NCBI GenBank assembly: GCA_040389965.1
Contig: JAZJZF010000024.1
Span: forward strand, 62,001 to 126,000
Origin: UBA4416 sp040389965
GTDB lineage: Bacteria > Bacteroidota > Bacteroidia > B-17B0 > Aurantibacillaceae
Length of the DNA stretch: 64,000 bases
Direction of reading: 5' to 3'
The position numbers and the translations under genes are program-made. Of this stretch, positions 45,891 through 55,058 are shown one piece after another; position 1 is the stretch's first letter, and every line of letters starts with the position of its first letter. Below the pieces are notes generated by a model that was not told where the DNA came from, did not search any database, and worked only from the letters and a program-made list of their open reading frames with translations.

Positions 45891-47288
45891 ATGGCAACGA
45901 GTTTAATTATCTTTTTAATAATATGTTTATTTCTGGCATGTGCGTTCGAATTTGTAAATGGATTTCATGATACGGCAAATGCGGTAGCAACCGTAATTTA
46001 TACAAACTCTATGAAACCAACAACAGCAGTGGTTTATAGTGGTTTACTGAATTTTATTGGAGTAATGACGGGGGGTATTGGAGTAGCAATGGGTATTGTA
46101 AACTTATTACCTATGGAGGTTTTGGTAGATAGCAATGTTTACCATGGTATAGCCATGATTATAGCACTGTTATTATCAGCGATTATCTGGAATTTAGGAA
46201 CCTGGTACTTTGGTTTACCGGCATCCAGTTCACATACATTAATAGGTTCGATATTAGGAATTGGAATTGCCTTTTATTTTTTACCCGGAACTGTTGGTGG
46301 TAGCGCTGTAAACTGGGATAAAGCAAAAGATACCGGTTGGGCACTGTTGATTTCGCCATTTGCGGGTTTTGCATTAGCTATTGTGGTGATGTTTATTTTT
46401 AAACGCTTTGTAAAAAACGATCTGTTCTACAAAGAGCCCATTCCCGGGAAAAAACCGCCTATTGCCATCAGAATGTTACTTTGGGCAACTTGTGGTTTGG
46501 TAAGCTTTTTTCACGGACAAAACGATGGACAAAAAGGTGTTGGTTTGGTAATGATGATCTTAATTGCCATTATGCCGAGTTATTTTTCGCTGGACGACAG
46601 TATTAATTTGCAAGGTGTGAATGTAAACGTTACAAGCATTACAACTATGATGACAAAGGCCGATACAACGATTTTATCGGGCAAAGAGAAAAAAATATAT
46701 GCCGAAATTTATAAGTATGCTGAACATTTTAAAACCGAAGTAGGAGCAAAAACAAAATCGGAAGAAATTGCAGTAGCCAATCGTTTTGATATCAGAAGAG
46801 ATATTGTGAAAATTACAAAAGGTGCAGAAAAACTGATCTCCGGAGGAAATTTATCTTTAGCACTTTCTGAAATAAAACCTTTGAAAAAAGAAATTGATGG
46901 TGCCAAAAAATTAGTGGAGTTTGCTCCATCGTGGGTTATCATTATGATTTCGGTATGTTTAGGATTAGGAACCATGATAGGCTGGAAACGTATTGTGAAA
47001 ACGATAGGCGAAAAAATCGGTAAACAACACATGAGTTACGCACAGGGTGCCAGTGCCGAAATAGTTGCTGCTATTGGTATTGGAGTAGCTACTGCTTATA
47101 AAGCACCTGTAAGTACAACACACATGTTGAGCTCAGGTATTATGGGAAGTATGGTTGCTAAAAAGGGCTTAAAGAACTTACAAAGAAGCACTATTGTTAA
47201 TATTTTATTAGCCTGGGTGTTAACACTGCCTGTAACCATTATCTTATCAGGATCTTTGTTCCTGCTGTTCCGTTGGTTGTTGGGATAG
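45891..47288 (+). CDS. PiT-family inorganic phosphate transporter
   Basis: 465 residues with about ten membrane helices in two PHO4 halves. The halves carry the conserved motifs EFVNGFHDTANAVATVIYTN near residue 20 and GLVSFFHGQNDGQKGVGLVM near 203, and APVSTTHMLSSGIMG near the C terminus. The cytosolic loop between the halves (about residues 220-345) is long, Lys-rich and helical. PiT proteins move phosphate with H+ or Na+. No phoU-like DUF47 gene is adjacent; it may sit elsewhere. Confidence 0.93.
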   Translation: MATSLIIFLIICLFLACAFEFVNGFHDTANAVATVIYTNSMKPTTAVVYSGLLNFIGVMTGGIGVAMGIVNLLPMEVLVDSNVYHGIAMIIALLLSAIIWNLGTWYFGLPASSSHTLIGSILGIGIAFYFLPGTVGGSAVNWDKAKDTGWALLISPFAGFALAIVVMFIFKRFVKNDLFYKEPIPGKKPPIAIRMLLWATCGLVSFFHGQNDGQKGVGLVMMILIAIMPSYFSLDDSINLQGVNVNVTSITTMMTKADTTILSGKEKKIYAEIYKYAEHFKTEVGAKTKSEEIAVANRFDIRRDIVKITKGAEKLISGGNLSLALSEIKPLKKEIDGAKKLVEFAPSWVIIMISVCLGLGTMIGWKRIVKTIGEKIGKQHMSYAQGASAEIVAAIGIGVATAYKAPVSTTHMLSSGIMGSMVAKKGLKNLQRSTIVNILLAWVLTLPVTIILSGSLFLLFRWLLG

Positions 47289-47341
47289 GAATTTCCTGAA
47301 CATATTATTACAGAATAATATTGGAATTAAAGGTTTGTTGC

Positions 47342-47400
47342 TTCGAGCGGAGTCGAGAAGCGTTCTAATAATCTCTGTCTAGTTCTCGACTCCGCTCGAA
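47342..47400. repeat. Dispersed-type 18-bp inverted repeat
   Basis: Arms TTCGAGCGGAGTCGAGAA and TTCTCGACTCCGCTCGAA match perfectly across a 23-base loop. The higher GC stands out against the AT-rich spacer. I recognise the sequence as resembling short repeats scattered in many Bacteroidota genomes. It may end the phosphate transporter transcript. Confidence 0.75.
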
Positions 47401-47465
47401 CTGACAGATAAGCCAACATTATTCTGATTGCTTTTTTATTTAGCTCTTAAAGCTGATATAGACTT

Positions 47466-48140
47466 TTAAAATTCGCTGATATACGAAAGCAAATCTTTGT
47501 TTTCGTTGATCCAGATAACCAGACTGTTGTTGCGTGGCGGTAAATCAAGCTTTTGGCAGATACGGGACCTGTAGTTCTCAATGGTTTTTTCAGAAAGAAA
47601 TAATAATTCAGAAATTTCTTTGGATGTTTTATTCTGGCTTACCAGCTTCAGGGTTTTAAGTTCCGCGTGTGTCAATGATTTTAAGCCATCAACCAGTTGT
47701 TTCTTTTTTTTATCTTCTATACTCAGCTCTTTATGATGGGGTTCCATGGCAATACCCATATACTTATTGCCCGCCAACACGGTTTGCATACAGCCGGTAA
47801 TTTCGTCAACTGCATTGTCTTTTAAAATATAGCCCAAAGCGCCCGCCAACATGGCATTTTTAATCATTTCTTTTTCGCTGTACATGGTTAAAATAATAAT
47901 TTTAGCCTGTGGCTTTTGTTTTAAAACCTGTTTACAGGCATCAAGCCCGTTTAACTCGGGCATATTAATATCCAGGATCGAAATTTCGGGATCGTACTTT
48001 AAAATGCCCTCTACGGCTTCTGCACCGTTATGGCATTCGTATATTTTAGCTTTTGGAAATACGTTCTGTAAAATATCTTTTAATCCTTTTCTGAAAATAG
48101 GATGGTCATCGGCAATTAATAAGGAACTAACTTCTTTCAT
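47466..48140 (-). CDS. NarL/FixJ-family response regulator
   Basis: 224 residues. The receiver domain has the acidic pair in IADDHP, phospho-acceptor Asp57 in ISILDINMPEL and Lys in YILKDNAV. The C-terminal GerE/LuxR helix-turn-helix reads LTHAELKTLKLVSQNKTSKE then ISELLFLSEKTIENYRSRIC. The upstream kinase gene ends 18 bases before it, so the pair forms an operon. Targets are unknown. Confidence 0.94.
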   Translation of the reverse strand: MKEVSSLLIADDHPIFRKGLKDILQNVFPKAKIYECHNGAEAVEGILKYDPEISILDINMPELNGLDACKQVLKQKPQAKIIILTMYSEKEMIKNAMLAGALGYILKDNAVDEITGCMQTVLAGNKYMGIAMEPHHKELSIEDKKKKQLVDGLKSLTHAELKTLKLVSQNKTSKEISELLFLSEKTIENYRSRICQKLDLPPRNNSLVIWINENKDLLSYISEF

Positions 48141-48158
48141 TGGTTTAGGTTACTGGCT

Positions 48159-50126
48159 TCAAACCTGGTGTTTGAATTTTAATGTTAATTTAAAACTTTT
48201 AGATGGCTTGTCTTCTGTATGAACACTGCCATTTATCATTTTTACCCGTTTATCGAGGGATAGAAGTCCCAGGCCCTTGTGTTGTTTATTGCCCAGGCCG
48301 CTTCCGTTATCCTGGTATACCAGGGTAAACTCGTTGTTTTTTTCGGAAATAGAAATTTTAAGAGCCGTTGCACCGGAGTGTTTTATGGTGTTATTGGTAC
48401 ATTCCTGCAAAATGCGATACAAGTGGGTCTTTACGGTAAGAGAAAGCGTTTCTACAGCTTCTGTAATATCAAAACTACATTCGATACCGGTAGAAGATTG
48501 CACGCTTTCTGATAAGCTGGCAATAGACCTTACCAGTCCTATTTTTTCGAGGTATGAAGGATAAAGATTTCTTGAGATTTCACGGGTTTGCTCTATCACA
48601 CGTGATAACTCCGACTCCAGCACTTTATTATCTTCTTCGTTTTGGGGTTTAGCGGTCGTCATTTTTGATTTAAGCATGGATAGAGACTGCCCTATATCAT
48701 CATGCAGATCCATAGAAATACGAGAACGGTCCTCTTCAATTTTTTTGATCAACTGCTCACTAAAGGATTCCTGCTTCTGCCTTAGCTTGGCAGAATATAA
48801 AAAGGTTACAAGTCCTACAATTAAGATAATAGCAATGGAGGAGATACAGATGGTGAGCCAACGAATAAATCGCTCATCCTGATTCTTTTTTTCGAGCACC
48901 AACGATTTGGATTTTTCTTTTTCAAGTTCTGCTTCCTTTTTTTGAACGTTATATTTTAATTGCAAACCCTGAACAATTTTACCATTAAAGACTTTGGTAA
49001 CACTATCCTGTAGATCCTGATACTTTAAGTAATTATCTAATGCTTCTTTATAATTCTTTTCCGCGTTCTCAATCTCAAAAAGCATCATGTAGCAGGATGA
49101 TTTATCGGCAGGATTTTTAGTGATATCCGTTAATTTGAATGCCTCTTCCAATGACTTTCGGGCCAGTGCAGATTTTTTTAAACGCAGTAATACATCTGTT
49201 TTTCCGAGATAAGCCTTGGTAAGCTCAGAATACATTTTGTGGCGCACTAACACATTAACTGCCGAATCCATATAAGACAAAGCCATATCAGAGCGATTGG
49301 TGCCGTTAAAGGCAGAGCCAATGTTTACAAAGGCACTGGCCAGCTCTCTGGGATGATTATTTTTACGGGCATAATCAATCACATCATTAAATGTGGTAAG
49401 AGCTACTTTTATACTGTCTTTTAAAATGTAAACGATTGATTTATTAATTTGTATGTGGTTAAGTAAACTTTTATCGTTGATTTTTTTAGAAAACTTTAAG
49501 CCTTTTTCAAAATCAATTAAGGCTTCATCTATCTGGCCTGTGTTTAATTTAATAAGCCCAAGGTTATTGGAAAATACGGCAATGTATCTTTCAAGATTAT
49601 TTGACTCGGCTAGTTCAAGTCCTTCAATATAAAATTTAACGGCGTCACGTGGTTGATTTTGCTGTTCTTTTAAGATCCCCAACATATTAATAACCTCTAC
49701 CGTATTTTCGAGATCATGGTTCTTCTTAACGTTTTGCAATATCAGGCTAAGCTCTTTTTCAGCATCATCGTTAAGGCCGGATTCATAGTCCATAAAAATG
49801 AGCCTGACGTTGCTTAGTATTTGAATGCGTCTGTTTTTGGTGATACGCGCCTGTTTATTGGCACGGTTAAAATAAATTTTGGCTCTGTCGATATTGCGGA
49901 TATAATAAAAGTAATTACCGTAGTACAGGAAAACATCAGCCATGGCTGCTTCCTGATGCGTTTCCTTTGCTTTTTCGATCGCTTTTTGCCCGGCTACAAA
50001 TAAACTAATAGAGTCGGAATAAGAAACTTCACGTACATGATTTATTAATTGATTAACCTCTTTGGTATACTGGCCAAATGACCAATAGGAGGACAGTAAA
50101 AGGAATAAAAAAGGAAAATGGCGCAT
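48159..50126 (-). CDS. Membrane sensor histidine kinase with extracytoplasmic TPR domain
   Basis: 655 residues. The signal sequence is MRHFPFLFLLLSSYWSFGQ. Residues 30-375 are TPR units (AMADVFLYYGNYFYYIRNID, NNLGLIKLNTGQIDEALIDF). A coiled linker and one membrane helix (WLTICISSIAIILIVGLVTF) follow. The cytoplasmic part has HisKA_3 with SRISMDLHDDIGQSLSMLKS (His475) and the HATPase motifs LQECTNNTIKHSGATALKIS and YQDNGSGLG. It pairs with the NarL-type regulator downstream. The signal is unknown; the TPR domain suggests a protein or peptide ligand. Confidence 0.93.
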   Translation of the reverse strand: MRHFPFLFLLLSSYWSFGQYTKEVNQLINHVREVSYSDSISLFVAGQKAIEKAKETHQEAAMADVFLYYGNYFYYIRNIDRAKIYFNRANKQARITKNRRIQILSNVRLIFMDYESGLNDDAEKELSLILQNVKKNHDLENTVEVINMLGILKEQQNQPRDAVKFYIEGLELAESNNLERYIAVFSNNLGLIKLNTGQIDEALIDFEKGLKFSKKINDKSLLNHIQINKSIVYILKDSIKVALTTFNDVIDYARKNNHPRELASAFVNIGSAFNGTNRSDMALSYMDSAVNVLVRHKMYSELTKAYLGKTDVLLRLKKSALARKSLEEAFKLTDITKNPADKSSCYMMLFEIENAEKNYKEALDNYLKYQDLQDSVTKVFNGKIVQGLQLKYNVQKKEAELEKEKSKSLVLEKKNQDERFIRWLTICISSIAIILIVGLVTFLYSAKLRQKQESFSEQLIKKIEEDRSRISMDLHDDIGQSLSMLKSKMTTAKPQNEEDNKVLESELSRVIEQTREISRNLYPSYLEKIGLVRSIASLSESVQSSTGIECSFDITEAVETLSLTVKTHLYRILQECTNNTIKHSGATALKISISEKNNEFTLVYQDNGSGLGNKQHKGLGLLSLDKRVKMINGSVHTEDKPSKSFKLTLKFKHQV

Positions 50127-50446
50127 ATTACCACCAAGGTATAAGAAATAAACGATAAAGGCAATAATTTTAAAATCAGCATTGTTGTATCTACAAACGT
50201 GGAATAACAGGGCTTTTTTTTATAAATCTAATTCTATTTAGGCCAAATTAGGGGGCTGGCACTCTTACGCTTTGGGAGTAATTACCTGAAATTTACTTTA
50301 AACAAAACAATCATGAACCAAACAATAATAAGTAAAGGCATTATTATTCACATATAATAACCTTAAAAGAGCTATAAAGCCCCTGCGTAATTTTACGCAG
50401 GGGCTTTATTATTGTATGTTGTTTGGTTGATAAAGCGGCATAAACT
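50127..50446. other. Intergenic region with a possible short transcript
   Basis: About 320 bases. On the plus strand there is a TTTG followed 18 bases later by a weak -7-like element, then a 14-codon ORF (MNQTIISKGIIIHI) and the strong hairpin described separately. No homology can be claimed. The region may also hold the promoter of the leftward TPR kinase operon. Confidence 0.35.
50376..50407. terminator. Strong hairpin, probable bidirectional terminator
   Basis: Perfect 15-base arms AAAGCCCCTGCGTAA and TTACGCAGGGGCTTT with a 2-base loop. It follows the stop of the leftward aldo/keto reductase gene by about 40 bases. Confidence 0.7.
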
Positions 50447-51328
50447 TTAACCTAAAAAGATCATATCCTCTTCGCTTAAAGAAATATCGCGGGCTTTCAG
50501 ATTTTCGTCAAAATGATTGAGTTTTGATGTGCCGGGAATTGGTAACATCAAATCGTTGAAATGCAATAGCCATGCTAAATTTACTTGTGCAGACGTGGCC
50601 TTATATTTTTCGGCAACAACCGAAATCTTATTTTCATTTTTAGGTAAAGAGCTTTGTAAGGACCAAAAGGGAATCATTGGAATTTTATTTTTTATGCAAG
50701 TATCCATTACTTCCTGCATGCCTCTGTATTCCTGGTGATGCAGGTGAAAGGATGTTCTTTGTTCATAACCAAAAGCATTTTCTACGCTTGCAATATTTCC
50801 CATGGTTAATGCTTTATTCAATTCCTCCGGGTTTACATTACTTAAACCTACGTGTAAAATTTTCCCTTCTTTTTGTAGTTCGAACATAGCATTCATTGAT
50901 TCTTCAAAAGGTGTTTCTGAACCCGGCATTACCCGTAAATGAACTAACTGTATTTGTTCCATTTTTAAGGTTTTTAAATTGTTGTCGATACTTGCTCTCA
51001 GGTTTTCCGGTTTATTAAAAATGGTCCAGCTTTTGTCTGCCTTCCTTGCCGTGCCTACTTTGGTGCATATTACCAAATTATTTGGGTAAGGATGTAATAC
51101 CTCAGCAATTAGTCGATTAGTGACGTCTTCGCCATAAAAATCGGCAGTATCCAGGAAATTTATGCCATTGCTCACCGCTGCTTTTAGTATTTGTAATGCT
51201 TCCGGTCTGTTTTTAGGTTCGCCCCACACAAAATCGCCTGTTAAGCGCATAGTGCCATAGCCAAACCGGTTAATGGTGAGCGGATGATTGGTTTTTGCAC
51301 CAATGGTAATTGTTTTCTGAATAGTCAT
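50447..51328 (-). CDS. Aldo/keto reductase family oxidoreductase
   Basis: 293 residues, a complete AKR barrel. It shows GINFLDTADFYGEDVTNRLI (Asp and catalytic Tyr), LVICTKVGTARK (Lys) and IQLVHLRVMPG (His). The C-terminal cofactor region includes WLLHFNDLMLPIPGTSKLNH. It is an NADPH-dependent carbonyl reductase of unknown substrate. It lies downstream of the Crp/Fnr regulator on the same strand with a perfect FNR-type box between, so that regulator may control it. Confidence 0.93.
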   Translation of the reverse strand: MTIQKTITIGAKTNHPLTINRFGYGTMRLTGDFVWGEPKNRPEALQILKAAVSNGINFLDTADFYGEDVTNRLIAEVLHPYPNNLVICTKVGTARKADKSWTIFNKPENLRASIDNNLKTLKMEQIQLVHLRVMPGSETPFEESMNAMFELQKEGKILHVGLSNVNPEELNKALTMGNIASVENAFGYEQRTSFHLHHQEYRGMQEVMDTCIKNKIPMIPFWSLQSSLPKNENKISVVAEKYKATSAQVNLAWLLHFNDLMLPIPGTSKLNHFDENLKARDISLSEEDMIFLG

Positions 51329-51392
51329 GATTAATTGTTTTAGGTTAGATTTTTTTCAACTACAAAAGTGCAAAGTCGAAGAACCACGAGCA

Positions 51393-51406
51393 TTGATATA
51401 GATCAA
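51393..51406. promoter_or_regulatory. Perfect FNR-type binding box
   Basis: TTGATATAGATCAA matches TTGATNNNNATCAA exactly. It lies in the gap between the Crp/Fnr-type regulator gene and the aldo/keto reductase gene, 65 bases upstream of the latter's ATG. Confidence 0.65.
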
Positions 51407-51413
51407 AATCGAA

Positions 51414-51980
51414 TTACTGTGATTTAAGACGGCTTAACGTCTCTTCACGCATATCCAGGTAAGAAGCCAGCACTTTATTGCTAAGCCGTTGGATAAAAGC
51501 AGGATGTTCTTTTAGAAGCTGTTCATAACGCTGTTTTGCAGTAAGGGTTACCAATGCTTCAATTTTTCTGTTTTGAAAAGAATAAGCCAGTTCTAAAATC
51601 TTCTGATAGAAAATTTTCCAATTGTCAATTTCTTTGTTGAGAAGATAAAAGTCATGGTAACTTATTGCTAAAAGCTCTGTATCATCAAGCGCCTCAATAA
51701 ACTCAATAGATGGCTTTTGGAAAACGAAGCTCGTTAACGTTGTGCCTATATGATTATCGAGCATGACGTACCTTGTTTTTTCATGTCCGTTTTTATCGAT
51801 GAAAAATGTGCGAATGCCCCCGGTGCGCACGTAGTAGAAATCTTTACTGACATTTCCCGCATGTACCAAAATCTCGTTTTTCTTTATGGATTTTGGTTTA
51901 AAAAAAGAGACGATCCGCTCAAGCTCCTGTTCATTGAAATCTGCGAATAGTTTTAGAAGTATTTTAAGATTGTCTGTCAT
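51414..51980 (-). CDS. Crp/Fnr-family transcriptional regulator
   Basis: About 188 residues from the ATG giving MTDNLKILLKLFADFNEQEL; a second ATG five codons upstream is also in frame. The cyclic-nucleotide-binding-like barrel is present (ILVHAGNVSKDFYYVRTGGI, then RTFFIDKNGHEKTRYVMLDN). It lacks the N-terminal FNR cysteine cluster, so direct oxygen sensing of the FNR type is unlikely. The short C-terminal HTH reads LSNKVLASYLDMREETLSRL, with the Glu, Ser and Arg that in FNR contact TTGAT. A perfect FNR box lies just downstream. Confidence 0.9.
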   Translation of the reverse strand: MTDNLKILLKLFADFNEQELERIVSFFKPKSIKKNEILVHAGNVSKDFYYVRTGGIRTFFIDKNGHEKTRYVMLDNHIGTTLTSFVFQKPSIEFIEALDDTELLAISYHDFYLLNKEIDNWKIFYQKILELAYSFQNRKIEALVTLTAKQRYEQLLKEHPAFIQRLSNKVLASYLDMREETLSRLKSQ

Positions 51981-52220
51981 GTTCAAAACCAGCAAGGATT
52001 CTTAGCTTAGCCGAAGGCCTTGTAACAAAGATAGAAGTTTAGCAGACTTTTGCAAAAGCACGGCGTTTGCCTTATTTTAGTGGGTAATAATATTGTTTGA
52101 TCAAACCCAAATCCTCGGTTGAGATAAGTGAAACAAACTATTTTTTGTCAAGCTCAGCGATGCTTATCCACATTTCTCCCGGGTCGTGTGTTTTAACAGG
52201 AAACGTTTATGACTCCGGGT
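51981..52220. other. Intergenic region with a promoter, a palindrome and a DnaA box
   Basis: On the minus strand, TTTG-19 bases-TATCTTTG (52026-52056) is an excellent promoter for the Crp/Fnr gene. A perfect palindrome GTTTGATCAAAC lies at 52095-52106 and a perfect DnaA-box 9-mer TTATCCACA at 52164-52172. No gene is apparent. Confidence 0.5.
52026..52056 (-). promoter_or_regulatory. Promoter of the Crp/Fnr regulator gene
   Basis: TTTG, 19 bases, then TATCTTTG, a full match to both Bacteroidetes boxes. The predicted leader is about 40 bases. Confidence 0.6.
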
Positions 52221-52553
52221 TTAAGAAAGAGAGAAGAAATATTTAATTGAAAATCCAAAGGCAAATAAAATTAAAACACCTAAGGGAATACCAATAAGAC
52301 TCGTTAAAACACTTTTACTGTTTCCCGTGTATTTTTTCAAAATAAATTTGTCTGTTAAGGTTTGTCCCAGAAACATACTGCCTGCATAAATAACAAACAT
52401 GATCCAATTCCCAATGCTATTGGTCCAGTTGAAATTGTAATAACCCTCATCGATGTAAAACAGGAAGGTTGTTAAAAGCACAGAAACAGTCAGGTTGATA
52501 ACAACCGGGCTAAGTCTTTTTGAAGGATTGAGTGTTGAAACCGCCATGATCAT
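52221..52553 (-). CDS. Small integral membrane protein of unknown function
   Basis: 110 residues with three hydrophobic segments (VVINLTVSVLLTTFLFYIDE, WIMFVIYAGSMFLGQTLTD, VLTSLIGIPLGVLILFAFGF). Two Met codons lie near the start. I recognise no family. It lies 87 bases downstream of rnr on the same strand, so it could be in that transcript. Confidence 0.6.
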   Translation of the reverse strand: MIMAVSTLNPSKRLSPVVINLTVSVLLTTFLFYIDEGYYNFNWTNSIGNWIMFVIYAGSMFLGQTLTDKFILKKYTGNSKSVLTSLIGIPLGVLILFAFGFSIKYFFSLS

Positions 52554-52640
52554 TTAATTTTTTACCTAACGTAAATTTAAAAAAATTATTGTTTTAAGCC
52601 AATAAACACGTCAACGGAAACAAATGTAAAACCTCAAAAA

Positions 52641-54869
52641 CTATTTCCTCTTTTTATACCTCTTAGGGTTTCTTACTTCTTCCTGTTTGGTTTGTACCTG
52701 TTCAATAAATTCAAAATCCAGTTGTTTTTTAACCAGGTCGGCACGTTTTACTTTAATCATAACGGTATCGCCTAAGGTATAGATCCGGCCTGTACGGCGA
52801 CCTACAATGCGGTAATTGTCTTCATCAAACGCATACTGATCATCTTTCATATCACGAATGCTTACACGCCCTTCACATTTGTTTTCAATGATCTCTACAA
52901 AGATGCCCCATTCGGTTACACCGCTGATAACCCCTTTAAATGTTTGCCCGATTTTATCTTCTAAAAACTCAACCTGTTTGTATTTTACCGAAGCGCGTTC
53001 TGCATCAGCAGCCAGTTTTTCCATTTCTGAAGAATGTTTTGCCAATTGCTCCAGTTCGTCGGCTTTGAGGTAATGTGTATGGTTTAATTTAGCCTCTAAT
53101 AAGCGATGTACCAGCACGTCGGGGTAACGGCGGATAGGAGATGTAAAATGGGTATAATACTCAAAGCCCAAACCGTAATGCCCCGAATTTTTGGTGGTAT
53201 AAACGGCTTTTGGCATACTGCGTACTGCAAGCAGTTCGATCATACTTTGCTCTTTTTTATCCTTTACATCATGTAATAATTTGTTGATAGACTGCGCTGT
53301 TTTTTGTTTGTTACCAACGGCTACCGAATAACCGAATCGCTCTACAAAATTATTAAGCTCTAATAATTTTTCGTCTTTTGGCACATCATGCACACGGTAT
53401 ATAACTGCATCACTCCCTTTGTCGTTCTTATCTTTTTGTTTGTTTGCCTGCCCTTTCTGGTTATCGTCTTTTCCTTTTTTACCAAGAAATTCGGCCACTT
53501 TTTTGTTGGCAAGCAACATAAAATCTTCAATTAATTTATGCGCGTCTTTTTGCGTTTTAAAGTAAACGCCTGTGGGAGCGCCATGTTCATCGAGTTGAAA
53601 TTTTACTTCAGCCTTATCAAAAAAGATAGAGCCTTTGGCTGTTCTTTCTGCACGAAGCGTTTTGGCTAGTCTGTCCAGTGTAAAGATCTCTTCTTTGTAG
53701 GGACCTTCTTCGGTTTCAATAATGGTTTGTACTTCTTCGTAAGAAAAACGATGATCGCTGTAAATAACGGTTTTACCAAACCACTGATTTTGAATCTGTG
53801 CATGATCGTCCATTTCAAATACGGCACTGAAGCAATATTTTTCTTCGTGCGGGCGAAGCGAGCAGGCGAAGTTACTCAGCACTTCCGGTAACATTGGCAC
53901 ACAGCGATCTACTAAATAAACAGATGTAGCACGGTTTATGGCTTCATCGTCCAAAATCGTATGTGGTTTTAAATAATGCGTTACATCGGCAATATGCACG
54001 CCAATTTCCCAGTTTCCGTTTTCGAGTTTTTGTATGGAGAGGGCATCATCAAAATCCTTTGCATCTACCGGATCAATCGTAAAGGTGGTAACACCTCTAA
54101 AATCGCGGCGTTTGGCAATTTCTTCGGGTTTAATTTGTGTATCCAGTTTTTTTGCGGCCGCTTCTACTTCCGGTGCAAACTCCATAGGCAGCCCAAACTC
54201 CGCCATAATAGCGTGTATTTCGGTTTCATGATCTCCCGGGTTTCCAAACACTTCTACTACTTTAGCATTAGGGTTATCAGAGCCTTTGCGCCATTCGGTC
54301 ATTTCTACCAATACTTTTTGTCCGTTTTTTGCGTCGTTAATATCGCTTAGGGGAACAAAAAAATCGACGTGCAGCTTACTAAAATCAGGAACTACAAAAG
54401 CAAATTTGGGATTGATTTGTATAGTACCTACGAACCTGGTTTTTTTACGTTGGATCACTTCTACCACTTCGCCTTCAGGCTTGCCTTTGCCGCGTTGTGT
54501 AAATACGTTTACTTTTACAAGGTCGCCATGCATGGCGTCTCTGCTTTTACGGAACGGAATAAAGATATCGGGTTCGTCGGGAGAAATAATAACGTATGCC
54601 GTTCCCTGTGTTGTAAAATCAATGGTTCCTGTATGATAGGTTTTTGTTTCTTTGGCCTGGTATTTTCCGACTTCTTTTTCGGTTACAAAGCCCTGGTGCT
54701 TTAATTCTTCAAGTGTTTCGAGCAATGCAAAGCGATCGCTTTCGTTATCAATTTCCATGGCTGCGCCAAGCTGTTTGTAATTAAACGCTTTTTCGGAATT
54801 ATGTTTTAAGAACGCCAGTACTTCTTCAAATAAATAGCGTTTAGGTTGTTTCTTTTTAGATTTTGCCAT
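52641..54869 (-). CDS. rnr: Ribonuclease R (3'-5' exoribonuclease)
   Basis: About 742 residues from the ATG giving MAKSKKKQPKRYLF; another ATG lies three codons upstream. Cold-shock-like domains lead into the RNB catalytic domain, with DPVDAKDFDDALSIQKLENG, HIADVTHYLKPHTILDDEAI and DRCVPMLPEVLSNFACSLRP holding the metal-binding Asp residues. The S1 domain (GVISGVTEWGIFVEIIENKC) is followed by a basic tail. It degrades structured RNA. A Lys/Gln/Asp-rich insertion of about 25 residues (KGKDDNQKGQANKQKDKNDK) interrupts the RNB domain before VIYRVHDVP. Confidence 0.95.
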   Translation of the reverse strand: MAKSKKKQPKRYLFEEVLAFLKHNSEKAFNYKQLGAAMEIDNESDRFALLETLEELKHQGFVTEKEVGKYQAKETKTYHTGTIDFTTQGTAYVIISPDEPDIFIPFRKSRDAMHGDLVKVNVFTQRGKGKPEGEVVEVIQRKKTRFVGTIQINPKFAFVVPDFSKLHVDFFVPLSDINDAKNGQKVLVEMTEWRKGSDNPNAKVVEVFGNPGDHETEIHAIMAEFGLPMEFAPEVEAAAKKLDTQIKPEEIAKRRDFRGVTTFTIDPVDAKDFDDALSIQKLENGNWEIGVHIADVTHYLKPHTILDDEAINRATSVYLVDRCVPMLPEVLSNFACSLRPHEEKYCFSAVFEMDDHAQIQNQWFGKTVIYSDHRFSYEEVQTIIETEEGPYKEEIFTLDRLAKTLRAERTAKGSIFFDKAEVKFQLDEHGAPTGVYFKTQKDAHKLIEDFMLLANKKVAEFLGKKGKDDNQKGQANKQKDKNDKGSDAVIYRVHDVPKDEKLLELNNFVERFGYSVAVGNKQKTAQSINKLLHDVKDKKEQSMIELLAVRSMPKAVYTTKNSGHYGLGFEYYTHFTSPIRRYPDVLVHRLLEAKLNHTHYLKADELEQLAKHSSEMEKLAADAERASVKYKQVEFLEDKIGQTFKGVISGVTEWGIFVEIIENKCEGRVSIRDMKDDQYAFDEDNYRIVGRRTGRIYTLGDTVMIKVKRADLVKKQLDFEFIEQVQTKQEEVRNPKRYKKRK

Positions 54870-55058
54870 AATGGTCATTTAAGCACTTTATGTGCTTATT
54901 GTAAATATAATTAATAAATAACCGATGTTATGCATAGTAAAATACATACTAAACCACATCGGGTTGTTAACAGCTGCTGGGAGTTTGTTTTTTAGTAACC
55001 AGGGTTAAACAGGAAGGATTTTTAACCGTTTTGAGTTACACTTTAGACTAACTGGGTA

